A stretch of 33,318 nt of DNA from positions 1 through 33,318 of the forward strand of contig JAAYNW010000060.1 in NCBI GenBank assembly GCA_012520655.1. Reading direction: 5' to 3'. Positions within the stretch are counted from its first letter, which is position 1, and every line of letters begins with the position of its first letter. This document shows, piece by piece, positions 33,264 through 33,318 of this stretch. The notes under the pieces were generated by a model. It was not told the origin of the DNA. It did no database searches and saw nothing but the letters and a program-made list of their open reading frames with translations. A program made the translations under genes and the position numbers. The stretch is from Clostridiales bacterium. Lineage in GTDB: Bacteria > Bacillota > Clostridia > Lachnospirales > Lachnospiraceae.

Positions 33264-33318
33264 ATGGCAAGAAAAAAGGATTCCCCGCAAAAAGCTGCCC
33301 TTCGGCAGATGATGGACA
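33264..33318 (+). CDS. IS256 family transposase, N-terminal fragment
   Basis: The first 18 codons read MARKKDSPQKAALRQMMD and continue past the window end. This start is typical of IS256 (mutator-type) DDE transposases of clostridia. GGAGG lies eight bases before the ATG, inside the hairpin described at 33214-33258. Too short for any catalytic residue to be seen. Confidence 0.7.
   Translation, partial: MARKKDSPQKAALRQMMD

Larger units (their letters stand above)
33188..33318 (+). mobile_element. IS256-type insertion sequence, left end (runs out of window)
   Basis: The sequence GGGAGTATCCCAAAGTTTGT, followed by GTAAACC, has the look of an IS256-type terminal inverted repeat. A hairpin and then a transposase start follow directly. 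The exact left boundary is uncertain because the right end and any target duplication are outside the window. Confidence 0.6.

Overview
The window looks like a chromosomal segment of a butyrate-producing member of the Lachnospiraceae (Clostridia). The evidence is low to moderate GC, strong AGGAGG ribosome binding sites, textbook sigma-A promoters, and a complete crotonyl-CoA route to butyrate (thl, crt, hbd, bcd, etfB, etfA) together with a butyrate kinase terminal step (ptb, buk). The species cannot be named from sequence reading alone.

Left part (about 1-23.85 kb) is intact core genome. From the left it holds ribU with an FMN riboswitch and attenuator, tex, two small membrane-protein genes, prfB with a programmed +1 frameshift, secA, a cytosolic GH18 hydrolase, ptb-buk, an mtnA plus class II aldolase pair (probable salvage of methylthioribose or 5-deoxyribose phosphates), a broken ybaK, a Pit-type phosphate transporter, the six-gene butyrate operon on the minus strand, and an Rrf2 regulator coupled to a CcdA-TlpA fusion. 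Both butyrate transcription units carry Rex-like (redox-sensing repressor) palindromes at their promoters, which suggests that NADH/NAD+ balance controls the whole pathway.

Right part (about 23.86-33.3 kb) is in decay. A LacI-type regulator and a GH53 galactanase gene are fused by a deletion and carry several frameshifts. An intact BlaI-type repressor with three operators sits before a broken BlaR1/M56 sensor gene. Beyond that lies what looks like a collapsed prophage: lysis and tail remnants (27.8-29.5 kb), a VOC protein and a DUF952 fragment, then an early region (30.5-33.1 kb) with a frameshifted replication protein, a nonsense-mutated small gene, a Cys-rich small protein, and a still well-formed immunity switch (divergent consensus promoters, three operator half-sites exactly 31 bp apart, Xre repressor, ImmA-like protease). 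The window ends in the left end of an IS256-type insertion sequence whose transposase ribosome binding site is buried in a perfect 16-bp hairpin.

I did not see tRNA or rRNA genes or a CRISPR array. No single clearly new system stands out. The most useful leads are the paired Rex-like operators, the 31-bp operator array, the BlaI/BlaR1 imbalance, and a 24-residue hydrophobic phage peptide beside the holin.
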